A stretch of 6,269 nucleotides of DNA from NCBI GenBank assembly GCA_028280675.1, contig JANQLI010000004.1, positions 1 to 6,269 of the forward strand, given 5' to 3'. Shown here piece by piece: positions 6,269 to 6,269 of the stretch (its first letter is position 1; every line of letters starts with the position of its first letter). The notes beneath the pieces are model-generated. The model ran no database searches, was not told the DNA's origin, and saw only the letters and a list, made by a program, of their open reading frames with translations. The stretch is from Alphaproteobacteria bacterium (GTDB taxonomy: Bacteria > Pseudomonadota > Alphaproteobacteria > SMXP01). The translations under genes were made by a program, and so were the position numbers.

Positions 6269-6269
6269 C
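5592..6269 (-). repeat. 339-bp tandem repeat encoding 113-residue RTX-type units
   Basis: The sequence ending at 6269 recurs with a period of exactly 339 bases, ending at 5930 (both end CATAAAAC). The encoded unit runs FYVRGGGDGTDTVYGG, then a GHDELIGSGGNDIFRVEDN stretch, then LDSVEEIDGG and IDLNNIDE. The right-hand copy is complete but for any part beyond the window. The left-hand copy matches to about residue 170 (5663) and then breaks into unrelated sequence (VTAAQDHDSH), marking the end of the array. Since the right copy runs off the edge, more copies probably lie outside. Confidence 0.85.

Noticed and set aside
4529..6269. Regular repeats as a possible CRISPR array
   Set aside because: Periods of 294 and 339 bases, continuous coding through the repeats and absence of short identical repeats with unique spacers rule this out.

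Overview
The window looks like chromosomal DNA from an alphaproteobacterium of roughly balanced base composition. This rests on the gene families present, on an intergenic TTAA-N7-TTAA box matching the binding consensus of the alphaproteobacterial cell-cycle regulator CtrA, and on a very acidic RTX/cadherin-repeat exoprotein of a kind common in marine and environmental members of that class. No genus can be assigned from the sequence.

Left part, plus strand (1-2421). The tail of an OmpA-like protein ends at 221. A 128-base spacer with the candidate CtrA box follows. Next come two tightly spaced genes: a four-helix MotA/TolQ/ExbB-type proton-channel subunit (350-1384) and a MotB-like partner (1393-2421). 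The partner has one N-terminal membrane helix carrying the stator-type aspartate, a long helical stalk and a C-terminal OmpA peptidoglycan-binding domain. Together they should form a proton-driven inner-membrane motor anchored to the cell wall. No flagellar, Tol-Pal, TonB or Zorya partner gene is visible, so what the motor drives is unknown.

Right part, minus strand (2425-6269). A large secreted protein enters from the right edge with its N-terminus outside the window. Visible in order are 113-residue RTX-type tandem repeats, an acidic linker domain, three 98-residue cadherin-like repeats, a dystroglycan-type cadherin domain, a Gly/Ser/Lys linker, nine RTX calcium-binding nonapeptides and a C-terminal type I secretion target region. 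Sixty-one bases downstream on the same strand lies a kinase-fold phosphotransferase of the APH/choline-kinase type with an unrecognised N-terminal region. A rho-independent terminator overlaps its stop codon and ends this transcription unit in the 33-base gap facing the converging motor operon.

No tRNA, rRNA, CRISPR array, insertion sequence or integrase was seen. The points most worth following are the uncharacterised motor pair with its possible CtrA control, the tandem-repeat exoprotein whose repeats are nearly identical in protein but diverged at synonymous sites, and the orphan kinase-like gene next to it.
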